From Rhodobiaceae bacterium (GTDB lineage: Bacteria; Pseudomonadota; Alphaproteobacteria; Parvibaculales; Parvibaculaceae): 64,000 nt of DNA. Where the stretch lies: the NCBI GenBank assembly GCA_021404525.1, contig JAAWWE010000006.1:167899-231898 (forward strand), in the 5' to 3' direction. The position numbers and the translations under genes were made by a program. How positions within the stretch are numbered: the stretch's first letter is position 1; every line of letters begins with the position of its first letter. Under the pieces are notes generated by a model that did not search any database, had not been told where the DNA came from, and worked only from the letters and a program-made list of their open reading frames with translations. Shown here one piece after another: positions 27,925 through 37,494 of the stretch.

Positions 27925-28557
27925 TCAGGTCACCAGCTCGCCGGCTGGCATGAACTTGTAGAAGTCACCGGAACTCCAGACACCAAACCAGCGTGCGCCG
28001 TCTATCTCTTCTTCGACACCAAGCTCCACAAGATCATAAAAGACCGCGCGGTTGATGAGCGCTTCTAGCCGCGCTCGAACCAGCACGTAAGGAGCAGGCT
28101 CCCCGGTCGTCTTATCCACTTCAAACCGCATCGGGTGCCCTTCATCCACCGTCACCCTGTCGCCAACACTCGTTTCAAACGAAAGCACCTGAGATTGACC
28201 TTCTCCCTCGACCGACATCGCAACCGCCAAAAACGGCACGTCATCAACCGTGATCCCGATCTTCTCGACCGGAGTGACAAGGAAATAATCATCCTCATCT
28301 TTTCGCAAAACCGTCGAAAAGAGCCGGACCAACCGTTCACGACCGATGGGGGACCCCAAATAGTGCCAGGTCCCGTCCCGCTTGATCCGCATATCGAGAT
28401 CGCCGCAAAATTCAGGGTTCCAGAGATGCACCGGCGGCAGGCCCCGCGCCTTCTCCCCGGCAGCCTGGGCTGCACCTAATCCTTTGAGAACTTCGGTCGG
28501 TGCCCGCGCCGACACGCCCGCAGAGCCTTTATTTTCCACTTTTTCGCTCTCAGACAT
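27925..28557 (-). CDS. DUF1285 domain-containing protein
   Basis: A 210-residue soluble protein. The N-terminal ~40 residues look disordered. From about residue 43 ([44 protein letters not shown]) it matches the DUF1285 family pattern, with a second beta-rich half rich in Val and Glu. The function of the family is unknown. The ATG at 28557 is preferred over the ORF-track TTG three bases upstream. It is the first gene of the run down to cca and diverges from the MoxR operon across about 215 bp. Confidence 0.82.
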   Translation of the reverse strand: MSESEKVENKGSAGVSARAPTEVLKGLGAAQAAGEKARGLPPVHLWNPEFCGDLDMRIKRDGTWHYLGSPIGRERLVRLFSTVLRKDEDDYFLVTPVEKIGITVDDVPFLAVAMSVEGEGQSQVLSFETSVGDRVTVDEGHPMRFEVDKTTGEPAPYVLVRARLEALINRAVFYDLVELGVEEEIDGARWFGVWSSGDFYKFMPAGELVT

Positions 28558-28772
28558 CAAAAAACCTGCTTTCTCACAACCTTGTCATGTCCCCGAAAGT
28601 ATCCTCAAGCCCCAAAGCAGGGCCATAATGGCCGCAGACTGGGCCAAAATGACCGAATGGCGGTCACAAAGGGGACATGAGTCCCGTTACACTGGCCAAA
28701 CGAAGACAAAAAGCCACCGATTCCCCCGTGCCGGGCCTTATTCCCGTCTCACGCAACCATATATGTAGGGCA

Positions 28773-29771
28773 ATGCAGACAGTCAGTGAAGAAGGCGGCA
28801 ACGTCGTCAAAGAAATAGAAGCCGCAGGCGAGAAGATTGCCCAGGCGAAGTCCGCCATTGGCGAGATCATCTATGGGCAGGAACCGGTGGTGGACCAAAC
28901 GCTTATCACCGTGCTGGCGGGTGGCCACGCACTGCTTGTCGGTGTGCCTGGACTCGCCAAGACCCTGTTGGTTCACACCATGGGCACGGTTCTGGGGCTG
29001 GATGACAAACGCGTTCAATTCACGCCGGACCTCATGCCCGCCGACATCGTCGGATCTGAGGTTCTGGAGGAAAGCGACACGGGCAAACGGAGTTTCCGGT
29101 TCATCCCCGGCCCGGTCTTCTGCCAGCTCTTGATGGCAGACGAAATCAACCGGGCGAGCCCGCGAACCCAATCAGCGCTTCTGCAGGCGATGCAGGAACA
29201 TCACGTGACCGTCGCAGGCCAGCGTCACGAACTGCCGCGCCCATTCCATGTGCTGGCAACCCAAAATCCGTTGGAACAGGAAGGCACCTATCCTCTGCCC
29301 GAGGCTCAGCTCGACCGGTTCCTCATGGAGATTGATGTCCACTACCCGGACCTGGACGCAGAGCGCCGTATGCTGCTCGCAACCACAGGGTCCGATGACG
29401 CAACCGCCAAGCAGGTTCTGACTGCTGACGAGCTGCAGGCCATCCAGCGTCTTGTAAGACGCATTCCCGTCGGCGATCAGGTCGTTGATGCCATCCTGGA
29501 GCTTGTGAGAAGTGCGCGACCTCACGAAGGCGATGTGACGGAGGTCGCAGAACATGTCGCCTGGGGCCCTGGGCCTCGCGCAAGCCAGGCGCTCATGCTC
29601 GCCGTTCGGGTTCGCGCCATGATGGATGGCCGCTTCGCCCCCTCCATTGATGACGTGGTGGCTCTGGCAGAACCTGTGCTGCGCCATCGCATGGCGCTCA
29701 CTTTTGCCGCCCGCGCAGAAGGCGTCACGGTTGCTGGAGTGATTGACCGCCTGACGAAACGGCTTGGATAA
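28773..29771 (+). CDS. MoxR-family AAA+ ATPase
   Basis: A chaperone-like AAA+ ATPase of 332 residues. It has the MoxR Walker A variant GVPGLAKTLL near residue 46, Walker B LLMADEINRASPRTQSALLQAMQE near 116, sensor 1 ATQNPLEQEGTYPLPEAQLDRF near 164, and a lid domain. MoxR proteins act with DUF58 and VWA-domain partners on membrane or metalloprotein maturation and envelope stress. All these partners follow here. The ORF track opens at ATG 28677; the ATG at 28773 gives the usual family start, but the upstream one has a good GGGGAC site, so the start is uncertain. Confidence 0.92.
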   Translation: MQTVSEEGGNVVKEIEAAGEKIAQAKSAIGEIIYGQEPVVDQTLITVLAGGHALLVGVPGLAKTLLVHTMGTVLGLDDKRVQFTPDLMPADIVGSEVLEESDTGKRSFRFIPGPVFCQLLMADEINRASPRTQSALLQAMQEHHVTVAGQRHELPRPFHVLATQNPLEQEGTYPLPEAQLDRFLMEIDVHYPDLDAERRMLLATTGSDDATAKQVLTADELQAIQRLVRRIPVGDQVVDAILELVRSARPHEGDVTEVAEHVAWGPGPRASQALMLAVRVRAMMDGRFAPSIDDVVALAEPVLRHRMALTFAARAEGVTVAGVIDRLTKRLG

Positions 29772-29779
29772 CACGCCTG

Positions 29780-30703
29780 ATGGCCAAACTGTCGACCAGC
29801 CCCAGTGGCACGACCACTTTTGCCGAAGCCCAATCTCTGAGCGCGTCCCTACCGCCATTGATGGCTGAAGCAGAGCGCGTGGCGAACACGGTAGAACAAG
29901 GCATCCATGGACGACGGCGGACAGGGCCGGGCGAAAGCTTTTGGCAATACAGACGCTATGACACCGGTGACACCGCCACTGCAATCGACTGGCGCCAATC
30001 CGCTCGGTCGCAAAACCTCTTCGTTCGGGAGAACGAGTGGGACGCTTCTCAAAGCGTGTGGCTCTGGTGCGACCAATCAGCCTCAATGGTCTTTAGGTCA
30101 GACTTCGCCCCCTGCCTGAAGCGAGACCGCGCCCTTGTTCTGGGGTTAGCCTTGGCCAACCTACTCACCCGCGCTGGCGAACGGGTAGCAGCTCTCGGCC
30201 AGGACGGCATGCCCAGCAGTGGCCGCACGGGGCTGAACCGATTGAGCAATCATTGGCTGCAGAGTGGCGCTGAGACCGAAGAGAAATCTGGCTTGCCACC
30301 GCTTCAGGAACTGCCCCGATATGCGACCATGGTGCTGATCGGAGATTTTTTGGACCCGACAGAGGCACTATCACAACGGGTCCGACAGCTGGCCGCCTCC
30401 GGAGTGACAGGCCATCTTGTGCAAGTGCTGGACCCCGCCGAAACCAACCTTCCCTTTGATGGACGCACCGAGTTCGAGGGCGTCGAGGAAGACCTCAAAC
30501 TCCTCGTCAGCCGCGCTGAATCCATTCGCTCAGCTTATCAGGATCGTCTTGCCAGTCATCAGGCAGCTTTGTTGGATATGGCCAGATCAATACACTGGTC
30601 TTTTGCAACACACCGAACGGACCACTCCGCGACCAGCGCCCTCCTCTCACTGTACGGCGTCATTTCAGGCACACCTGATGCAATCCAGATGGCGAGGTCC
30701 TGA
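29780..30703 (+). CDS. DUF58 domain-containing protein
   Basis: A 307-residue protein with the DUF58 signature: GRRRTGPGESFWQYRRYDTGD near residue 44 followed by IDWRQSARSQNLFVREN. This domain is a degenerate von Willebrand A-like fold. DUF58 proteins are standard partners of MoxR ATPases. The gene starts 8 bp after moxR and its stop overlaps the next ATG (TGATG). No membrane segment is obvious, so it is probably cytoplasmic or membrane-associated through partners. Confidence 0.9.
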   Translation: MAKLSTSPSGTTTFAEAQSLSASLPPLMAEAERVANTVEQGIHGRRRTGPGESFWQYRRYDTGDTATAIDWRQSARSQNLFVRENEWDASQSVWLWCDQSASMVFRSDFAPCLKRDRALVLGLALANLLTRAGERVAALGQDGMPSSGRTGLNRLSNHWLQSGAETEEKSGLPPLQELPRYATMVLIGDFLDPTEALSQRVRQLAASGVTGHLVQVLDPAETNLPFDGRTEFEGVEEDLKLLVSRAESIRSAYQDRLASHQAALLDMARSIHWSFATHRTDHSATSALLSLYGVISGTPDAIQMARS

Positions 30704-33468
30704 TGCTCTCACTTGGGCCCCTTGCCTTTGCTACCCCATGGGTCTTGATCGGCCTGCTGAGCCTGCCGGTCATCTGGTGGTTGTTACGCGCGACGCCCCC
30801 GGCGCCGCAGCGGGTGCGCTTTCCGGCAATCAGGCTTCTTCTTGGCCTTGTGCCAGAAACAGAAAGCCCAGCCCACACGCCACTCTGGCTGCTGATATTG
30901 CGACTGACATTGGCAGCTCTTGTCATCATCGCACTTGCAGCACCGCTGTGGAGACCAGCTGATCGCATTGAAGGCGCCGGCCCGCTGCTCCTCATCATCG
31001 ACAATGGCTGGGCTTCTGCCGCAGATTGGTCAAAGCGCCAGGCCCTGGCGACCAGCCTGATCACACAAGCCGCCCGCGATGATCGCCGTGTCGCCGTCAT
31101 CGGCTCTGCCCCTGAAGCCACACCCGCCGCTTTTGTTTTTGAAGGATCCTCAGAGGCAGAGAGCCGCTTAGGTGCCATTCAGCCCCAGCCACTAAATGTG
31201 GACCGTTCAGCTCTGATCGAGAAGCTCAAAACACTGTCAGAAATACCCAGTCAGGCCATTTGGATTTCTGACGGGTTAGCCGGTGGTGAAGCAAACGAGC
31301 TGGCAACCTACCTGTCATCCCTTGGGACTGAAATTGAACTCATTGAGCCCCCCGCAAGCGATCAGGCACTCGCCCTTCTGCCACCGGCGACGGGAACAGG
31401 CACCGTCACAGTGCCGGTCATCCGAGCTGACAAGGCGGCCCTGCACCAGGGAGACATCACCGCCTTCGCCATTGATGGCCGCCCTCTTGGACGTGCACCC
31501 TTCCTGTTTTCAGACAATGAATTGCGCACGGAAGCGGTTTTTAATCTTCCCCTGGAGCTTAGAAACGAGATTGCACGCATCGCCATAAGCAGCAATGCCA
31601 CCGCAGGAAGCACCCTGGTCTTGGATGAACGCTGGCGGCGGCGCACCCTGGGCATGGTGTCGGGCAGAGCGAAAGACCAACCGCTTCTGTCAGACCTCTA
31701 CTATCTCGAACGGGCCCTTGAACCCTTTGTCGACGTTCGTACACCTGCAAGCGAGGAAGGCGATGTCAGCCCAATCGCGCAACTGTTGGCTGAACCGCTT
31801 TCTGTCTTGCTGCTGGCAGATCTTGGGCGCCTGTCGCCACCAGATGTCGAAGTGACATCAGAGTGGATAAAGGACGGCGGCGTGCTGGTGCGCTTTGCGG
31901 GCCCTCGTCTTGCTGCCCAAGCTGACCCACTCATTCCCGTGCCCCTGCGGTCTGGCGGACGAGAGCTCGGTGGCGCGCTTTCCTGGACAGAACCACAAAC
32001 GCTGGCACCGTTCGCTGCTGACAGTCCTTTTACAGGCATCAATGTCCCCGTTGACGTCACTGTAAAAAGGCAGGTTCTGGCGGACCCGCGCGGCAATCTG
32101 GCCGGTCGCGTCTGGGCGCAACTGAAAGACGGCACACCGCTCGTCACGGCACGCGCCGATGGAGACGGATGGATTGTGCTCTTCCACGTGACCGCCAATG
32201 CAGAATGGTCCAACCTGGCTCTGTCGGGGCTCTATGTGGATATGCTCCGCCGCTTGGTCGATCTCGCCCAAGGAACAGCGACCACGCAGGAACCAGGTTC
32301 AAACGCGACGCTTGCGCCCCGCACGACCCTTGACGCCTTTGGCACCTTCACAACGCCACCGCCCTGGACAACACCAATCCCACGGGCTGACCTGACAACG
32401 ATCAGTCCAACTGCTCTGCACCCGCCTGGCCTTTATGGCGATGCAGGGTCTGCCCGGGCCCTTAACCTCACAAATGCCGAGACCATACTTACGCCCCTTC
32501 CCGACCTTGAGGGTGTGACGACCCGCAGAACATTCACAGGTGGCAACGAATTGAACCTCAAGGCCCCCGTCTTCGCGATTGCGTTCCTTTTGCTGCTGGC
32601 AGATAGCATCGCAGCGCTCATCTTGAGTGGCCGGCTTTCACGAAAGCACTTCGCCAGAGCCCAACCTGCGGCCCTGGGCTTGGCAGCCCTGCTGCTCATC
32701 TCCAATCCCGGCGCATCTGAAGCATCAGAAAGCGACGAAGCGGCTCTCGCAGCTGTTCTTGAAACCCACCTCGCCTATGTCTTGACCGGTGATGGCGAAT
32801 TGGACGAGCTAAGCCGCGCAGGCCTCACGGGACTGAGCGACACGCTCCGCCGACGCACCGCGCTGGAGCCCGGCGCTCCCATAGGGGTAAATATCGAGAC
32901 GGACGAGCTTGCCTTCTTCCCGCTCCTCTATTGGCCTGTCAGCGAATTTCAATCGGATGTATCGGCAGCTGGCCTGGCGCGGATCGAGGCCTATATGCGC
33001 CAGGGTGGGACCATCCTTTTCGACACACGAGATCAGGACCGGACCATTCAGGGTCTCACCACCAAATCGAGCCAGGCCTTACGCGACCTATTGGAGCAAC
33101 TCGACATTCCCCCTCTCGAACCGGTGCCCGACACCCACGTCCTGACAAAAGCCTTTTATCTGCTCGCAGATTTTCCCGGGCGCTGGGACGGCGGACATCT
33201 TTGGATCGAACGTGCCCGCAGCGATGATGGAGCGACTTCCACAAGCAATGATGGCGTCTCGGCTATACTAATCGGATCAAATGACTATGCGGGCGCCTGG
33301 GCACGAGAGGCGTCCGGGCGGGCGCTTTATGCGGCAGTACCTGGCGGCGAACGCCAGAGAGAGATCGCCACACGGACCGGCGTGAACATTGTTATGTACG
33401 CGCTTACCGGAAACTACAAAGCCGATCAGGTGCACCTTCCAGCCCTCCTAGAACGGTTGGGCCAATAA
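30703..33468 (+). CDS. BatA-like membrane protein with DUF4159 domain
   Basis: A large (921-residue) membrane protein. The first ~80 residues are an aerotolerance-regulator N-terminal (BatA) region with two helices, PWVLIGLLSLPVIWWLL and LLILRLTLAALVIIALAA. A VWA-like segment follows in which the metal site is degenerate (LIIDNGWAS instead of DxSxS). A further helix lies near 625-645, and the C-terminal DUF4159 domain begins near 690 (THLAYVLTGDGELDELSRAGLTG). The ORF starts within the DUF58 stop and ends 1 bp before the next gene. It is probably a scaffold of the MoxR system in the cytoplasmic membrane. Confidence 0.87.
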   Translation: MLSLGPLAFATPWVLIGLLSLPVIWWLLRATPPAPQRVRFPAIRLLLGLVPETESPAHTPLWLLILRLTLAALVIIALAAPLWRPADRIEGAGPLLLIIDNGWASAADWSKRQALATSLITQAARDDRRVAVIGSAPEATPAAFVFEGSSEAESRLGAIQPQPLNVDRSALIEKLKTLSEIPSQAIWISDGLAGGEANELATYLSSLGTEIELIEPPASDQALALLPPATGTGTVTVPVIRADKAALHQGDITAFAIDGRPLGRAPFLFSDNELRTEAVFNLPLELRNEIARIAISSNATAGSTLVLDERWRRRTLGMVSGRAKDQPLLSDLYYLERALEPFVDVRTPASEEGDVSPIAQLLAEPLSVLLLADLGRLSPPDVEVTSEWIKDGGVLVRFAGPRLAAQADPLIPVPLRSGGRELGGALSWTEPQTLAPFAADSPFTGINVPVDVTVKRQVLADPRGNLAGRVWAQLKDGTPLVTARADGDGWIVLFHVTANAEWSNLALSGLYVDMLRRLVDLAQGTATTQEPGSNATLAPRTTLDAFGTFTTPPPWTTPIPRADLTTISPTALHPPGLYGDAGSARALNLTNAETILTPLPDLEGVTTRRTFTGGNELNLKAPVFAIAFLLLLADSIAALILSGRLSRKHFARAQPAALGLAALLLISNPGASEASESDEAALAAVLETHLAYVLTGDGELDELSRAGLTGLSDTLRRRTALEPGAPIGVNIETDELAFFPLLYWPVSEFQSDVSAAGLARIEAYMRQGGTILFDTRDQDRTIQGLTTKSSQALRDLLEQLDIPPLEPVPDTHVLTKAFYLLADFPGRWDGGHLWIERARSDDGATSTSNDGVSAILIGSNDYAGAWAREASGRALYAAVPGGERQREIATRTGVNIVMYALTGNYKADQVHLPALLERLGQ

Positions 33469-33469
33469 T

Positions 33470-35530
33470 ATGAGCTGGAGCCTTGTGACAGATCCGCTCA
33501 TCGCGCCCATATGGCTTTTGGGCCTTAGCATCATCGCCATAGCCGCCACTCTGGGCGCTGCTTGGCTAAGGGCGCCTGGCACGATCTATCGCGCCGCTGC
33601 CTTCGCCGTGCTGCTGGCACTGTTAGCCAACCCAACCCTTCGGGAGGAAGATCGCGAACCGATTGACGATGTGGCCGTGCTCCTTGTTGATAACAGCGCC
33701 AGCATGAAACTCGGCGAGAGGTCTGAGACCCGCGACGCAGCTGTGAGTAGTTTGCGGAGCCAGTTAGACCTGATCGCAGATCTCGATGTTCGAGTTGTGG
33801 AGAGCGACAAAGCGGCAAAAGACGGCGGTACCGCTCTATTCGGCACCCTGGATAGCGCCATCGCAGATGTCCCTCGGGAGCGGCTAGCAGGCGTTCTTAT
33901 CGTCACCGATGGACAGGTACATGATGCGCCCGCCAGTCTTGCATCCCTGGGGTTAGATGCGCCTTTGCATGGCGTCCTTGTAGGCACCCCCGATGCCAAG
34001 GACCGCAAACTCATTGTCGAGGAAGCAACCCGGTTTGGCATTGTCGGTGAGCCCATCACCATTCGCTTTCGTGTTGATGAAGAGGGTGGCAACCAGACCC
34101 AACCGGTAAGCGTCGAAGTACGACTAAATGGCGAACGCGTACATCAACTCAGTGTCACACCAGGAAATGAAACAACAACGGCGCTGGCGCTGCCGCATGG
34201 CGGCGAGAATGTGGTGGAGATCATCGCAGCGACGCTGCCTGACGAACTGACAGCTCAGAACAATAAGGCCACGCTGGTTTTAACAGGCATCCGAGACAGG
34301 TTGCGCGTCCTGCTCGTCTCAGGCGAACCCCACGCAGGCGAGCGAACCTGGCGCAATCTCTTGAAAGCCGACCCATCCGTAGACCTCGTACATTTCACTA
34401 TTCTTCGGCCACCTGAGAAACAGGACGGCACACCCATCTCGGAACTGTCCCTCATCGCCTTCCCGACCCGAGAACTTTTTTCTGCGAAGCTGGATGAGTT
34501 CGATCTGATTATTTTTGATCGCTACCGCCGCCGCGGCGTATTGCCCATCGTCTATCTCGGAAATGTGGCCCGCTATGTGGAAAATGGGGGGGCTGTACTG
34601 GCCGCAGCCGGCCCCGCATTCGCCTCACCCTTTTCCATCTATCGCACCCCATTGGCTGGAATTCTTCCCGCACAACCAACCGGACAGATTGTCGAAGAAG
34701 GCTTCAGAGCCACGCTAACAGAAGACGGAAGCAGGCATCCCGTGACGGCAGCACTGCCGGGCAGCGAGACAAGTCCACCGGACTGGGGCCGTTGGTTCCG
34801 CCTCATCGAAGCAGCCCAGACCTCCGGGCGTGCCGTCATGGAGGGGCCTCAGGGGCGGCCGCTTATGGTGCTCGACACAGTGGGGGAAGGACGGGTTGCG
34901 CAACTTCTATCCGATCACGCCTGGCTCTGGGCACGCGGTTTTGAAGGAGGAGGACCTCAGGCAGAGATGCTCAGGCGCTTGGCTCATTGGTTGATGAAAG
35001 AACCAGACCTGGAAGAAGAACGCCTCCTGGCCACCGGCAATGAGGGTAGCCTGACCATTGAACGAAGGACCATGTCGTCTGAAGCCGAGCAGGTCACTGT
35101 CACACTGCCATCCGGAGCGACAGAGACACTTACCCTTTCAGAGACAGCACCGGGGCGGTTCACCGGAAACATTGCGACTGATGAGATCGGCCTTCATCAA
35201 GTAGCTGACTCCGCGCTGCAAGCGGTGGCGGCTGTCGGTCCGGCAAACCCGCGAGAATTCAAAGATGTCCGCTCAACCGATGAACCGCTGAAAGATCTGA
35301 TCGCTGAGAGCAGCGGCGGGACTTTCTGGGTAGACGAGTTAGGTGAAGCCCCAACGCTACGCAGCGTACGACCTGGACGTGACTCCGCAGGGGATGCTTG
35401 GGCAGGCCTACGGCGCAACGGTGGCTATGTTCTGCATGCCGTGACCCAGGTCCCTCTCCTCTCACCGCTGATTGCGCTGCCCCTGATGATCGGCCTCCTG
35501 CTTCTCGGCTGGCGACGCGAAAGCAGGTAG
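33470..35530 (+). CDS. VWA-domain membrane protein of the MoxR cluster
   Basis: A 686-residue protein with two N-terminal helices (about 9-27 and 36-54), a VWA-like domain and a C-terminal helix (about 660-680). The VWA metal site looks intact, with VLLVDNSASM (DxSxS) near residue 72 and LIVTDGQVHD near 142. The middle holds Ig-like or beta-sandwich regions and a glutamine-amidotransferase-like stretch (about 280-450). It follows the DUF4159 gene after one base. An intact metal site here and a degenerate one in its neighbour suggest that the pair divides binding and scaffold roles. Confidence 0.85.
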   Translation: MSWSLVTDPLIAPIWLLGLSIIAIAATLGAAWLRAPGTIYRAAAFAVLLALLANPTLREEDREPIDDVAVLLVDNSASMKLGERSETRDAAVSSLRSQLDLIADLDVRVVESDKAAKDGGTALFGTLDSAIADVPRERLAGVLIVTDGQVHDAPASLASLGLDAPLHGVLVGTPDAKDRKLIVEEATRFGIVGEPITIRFRVDEEGGNQTQPVSVEVRLNGERVHQLSVTPGNETTTALALPHGGENVVEIIAATLPDELTAQNNKATLVLTGIRDRLRVLLVSGEPHAGERTWRNLLKADPSVDLVHFTILRPPEKQDGTPISELSLIAFPTRELFSAKLDEFDLIIFDRYRRRGVLPIVYLGNVARYVENGGAVLAAAGPAFASPFSIYRTPLAGILPAQPTGQIVEEGFRATLTEDGSRHPVTAALPGSETSPPDWGRWFRLIEAAQTSGRAVMEGPQGRPLMVLDTVGEGRVAQLLSDHAWLWARGFEGGGPQAEMLRRLAHWLMKEPDLEEERLLATGNEGSLTIERRTMSSEAEQVTVTLPSGATETLTLSETAPGRFTGNIATDEIGLHQVADSALQAVAAVGPANPREFKDVRSTDEPLKDLIAESSGGTFWVDELGEAPTLRSVRPGRDSAGDAWAGLRRNGGYVLHAVTQVPLLSPLIALPLMIGLLLLGWRRESR

Positions 35531-35539
35531 CCAGAAGGC

Positions 35540-36043
35540 TCACAGGCCTTTTTCAACAAGCCCAGAGACAGCATCAAATGCACCAGGCGCCAGATCGCAG
35601 TAAAGGAGGCGGGTCTTATCGACCGGCCCGGGCAAGGTTATCTTGCCCGGTGGCACCTGCTTGAAGCCGACCTTTGCATAATAGGGGGCGTCTCCAACCA
35701 GAATGACAAACCGATGGCCTTCGGCACGAGCGGCATCAAGCGCAGTACGCATAAGATCAAGCCCCCCTCCTTGCCCCCGCACAACAGGGTCCATCGCCAG
35801 CGGGCCAAGCAATAGCCCTTTTTCTCCACCAATCACCAGTGGGGAAAACCGAATGCTACCCACCATTCGCGAAACACCGTCAATCGTCGCAAACGCGACA
35901 AAGCTGAGGGAAGCAATGGGCGCGACGCTTTCGCGCATCCGGTAGGCAGTTTTGGCAAACCGCCCTGGGCCAAAACTCAGGTCGTGCAAAGCTTCGATAT
36001 CGGCTTCGTGTGCCGGGTTTTCCGGAAGGATGTCGAACACCAT
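35540..36043 (-). CDS. GNAT-family N-acetyltransferase
   Basis: A 167-residue acetyltransferase. The acetyl-CoA pyrophosphate loop is VRGQGGGLDLMRTAL near residue 85, and YYAKVGFKQVPPGKI near 122 is the typical GNAT beta-bulge region seen in YhbS-type proteins. The substrate is unknown. It is convergent with the MoxR cluster, 9 bp from its end. Confidence 0.88.
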   Translation of the reverse strand: MVFDILPENPAHEADIEALHDLSFGPGRFAKTAYRMRESVAPIASLSFVAFATIDGVSRMVGSIRFSPLVIGGEKGLLLGPLAMDPVVRGQGGGLDLMRTALDAARAEGHRFVILVGDAPYYAKVGFKQVPPGKITLPGPVDKTRLLYCDLAPGAFDAVSGLVEKGL

Positions 36044-36117
36044 GGAAGTAATCTTTCGAAACGGCTAAAGAACAGCAAGCATTTGAGCGGCGCCTGTCTG
36101 GACTTGTCTCCAGCCGT

Positions 36118-36471
36118 TTAGAGGAAGGCAGACACACGCGCGCGAAGGTCGAGGGATTTGGTCCCCCGCTCGGTACGTCGTCGTCGCAAATGGGCTTTCG
36201 CCAATATCATCTTGCCGTCCTCAAATTCGCAGGCCCAGAGCATTTCCAGTTGAAGCTGAAATACGTCAGCGCCCAGAAATGCGATCAACCAAAAGACATC
36301 AACCGGCTGCGAAGACGGTGGGGTAGCAGGGAAAACTGAGGCCGTCCAGAAAAACCGACTTGGCGCACACCGTTTTCGCGACGGCAACGCCCCCTGCACG
36401 GTCAAAAACGGGGAAAAGACTGGCCCCATTGGGGTGCCATCGGGTAGCTTCAGCGCCAATGAATATGCCAT
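36118..36471 (-). CDS. Uncharacterised 117-residue protein
   Basis: The ORF track shows a longer minus frame that runs into the SDR gene; I take only the part from the ATG at 36471, which has GAGAGG seven bases upstream. The product has a hydrophobic centre (VDVFWLIAFLGADVFQLQLEMLWA) and a basic C-terminal third (LRRRRTERGTKSLDLR). I do not recognise a family. It diverges from the SDR gene by 52 bp. The good ribosome site and the lack of a competing frame support a real gene, but the evidence is modest. Confidence 0.5.
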   Translation of the reverse strand: MAYSLALKLPDGTPMGPVFSPFLTVQGALPSRKRCAPSRFFWTASVFPATPPSSQPVDVFWLIAFLGADVFQLQLEMLWACEFEDGKMILAKAHLRRRRTERGTKSLDLRARVSAFL

Positions 36472-36523
36472 TTCAACACCTCTCACGGAATGGCAGACAG
36501 AAATAGGAACAGGGAGATCGCAG

Positions 36524-37438
36524 ATGGGATTGCTTGAAGGAAAAGTTGTGCTCGTGACCGGGGCTGCAAACGGCATTGGCAAAGAATGCGCACTGATTGC
36601 CGCGCGCCAGGGCGCCAAAGTTGTCGTGAACGACTTGGGAGGTAGCGTCGCTGGTGGAGACGAAGGCAGTGCCGGCCCAGCCCAGCAGGTCGCAGACGAG
36701 ATCAAAGCCGCTGGCGGCGAAGCCGTCGTCAACTCAGACAGCGTCGCGATTAAAAGTGGTGCTGAAAACATGATCCAGCAGGCTATGGATGAGTTCGGCG
36801 CACTCCACACAATCATCAGCCCGGCCGGCATTCTGCGGGACGGCATGTTCCACAAAATGCCAGATGAAGATTGGGACTCTGTGTTGGAGGTTCACCTGAA
36901 GGGCTCCTACAACATGACCCGCGCGTCAGTGGAGCATTTCCGCAAGCAGGAAGAAGGCAACTACGTACTCTTCACCTCCACATCCGGTCTCATCGGTAAC
37001 ATTGGCCAGGCCAACTATGCCGCTGCGAAGATGGGCATCGTTGGCCTGTCGCGCATCATCGCTATGGAAGGTGCCATGAAAAACGTTCGCTCGAACGTCA
37101 TCGCCCCCTTCGCCTGGACACGCATGATCGCAACCATCCCTGTAAAAGACGAAGCATCCGCGCAACGTGTTGACCGCATGAAAAACGCCATGCGTGCTGA
37201 CCAGGTGGCAAACTTCGCCGTCGGTCTCTCCGCACCTGAATGCGACGTGAGCGGCCAGATCTTCTCCGTCCGCGGCAACGAAGTATTCCTCTTCAGCCAA
37301 CCCCGTCCCGTGCGTGGGGTTACCCGGCTTGAGGGCTGGACACCAGAGACACTTCTGTCGCACGGCTTCCCGGCTATGAAGGGCGATATGACTGACCTAG
37401 GGAACACTGCGTCCGTGTTCACATGGGAACCAATCTAA
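36524..37438 (+). CDS. SDR-family 3-hydroxyacyl-CoA dehydrogenase-like protein
   Basis: A 304-residue SDR. The NAD(P) motif is TGAANGIGKE near residue 12, the NAG motif reads SPAG (HTIISPAGILRDGMFHKM near 97), and the catalytic Tyr/Lys lie in QANYAAAKMGIVG near 165. The length and the ILRDGMFHKM segment resemble the hydroxyacyl-CoA dehydrogenase part of 17-beta-HSD4/MFE-2 proteins. The ATG at 36524 (agggagatcgcag before it) is better than the upstream 36434 start. A strong terminator follows the stop. Confidence 0.87.
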   Translation: MGLLEGKVVLVTGAANGIGKECALIAARQGAKVVVNDLGGSVAGGDEGSAGPAQQVADEIKAAGGEAVVNSDSVAIKSGAENMIQQAMDEFGALHTIISPAGILRDGMFHKMPDEDWDSVLEVHLKGSYNMTRASVEHFRKQEEGNYVLFTSTSGLIGNIGQANYAAAKMGIVGLSRIIAMEGAMKNVRSNVIAPFAWTRMIATIPVKDEASAQRVDRMKNAMRADQVANFAVGLSAPECDVSGQIFSVRGNEVFLFSQPRPVRGVTRLEGWTPETLLSHGFPAMKGDMTDLGNTASVFTWEPI

Positions 37439-37462
37439 GCTTCCTAATTCATGCTCAAGAAA

Positions 37463-37494
37463 GCCGCCGACACGAAACTGTCGGCGGCCTTTTT
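37463..37494 (+). terminator. Rho-independent terminator after the SDR gene
   Basis: GCCGCCGACA and TGTCGGCGGC form a perfect 10-bp stem around CGAAAC, followed by a T-run. It lies about 25 bp after the SDR stop and touches the 3' end of the convergent small secreted protein gene. Confidence 0.9.

Noticed and set aside
29172-30086. 304-codon minus ORF opposite moxR/DUF58
   Set aside because: It overlaps two genes with clear motifs and has no recognisable features.
36472-36855. Upstream half of the 36118-36855 minus ORF
   Set aside because: It is antisense to the SDR gene; only the part from ATG 36471, which has a ribosome site, was retained.
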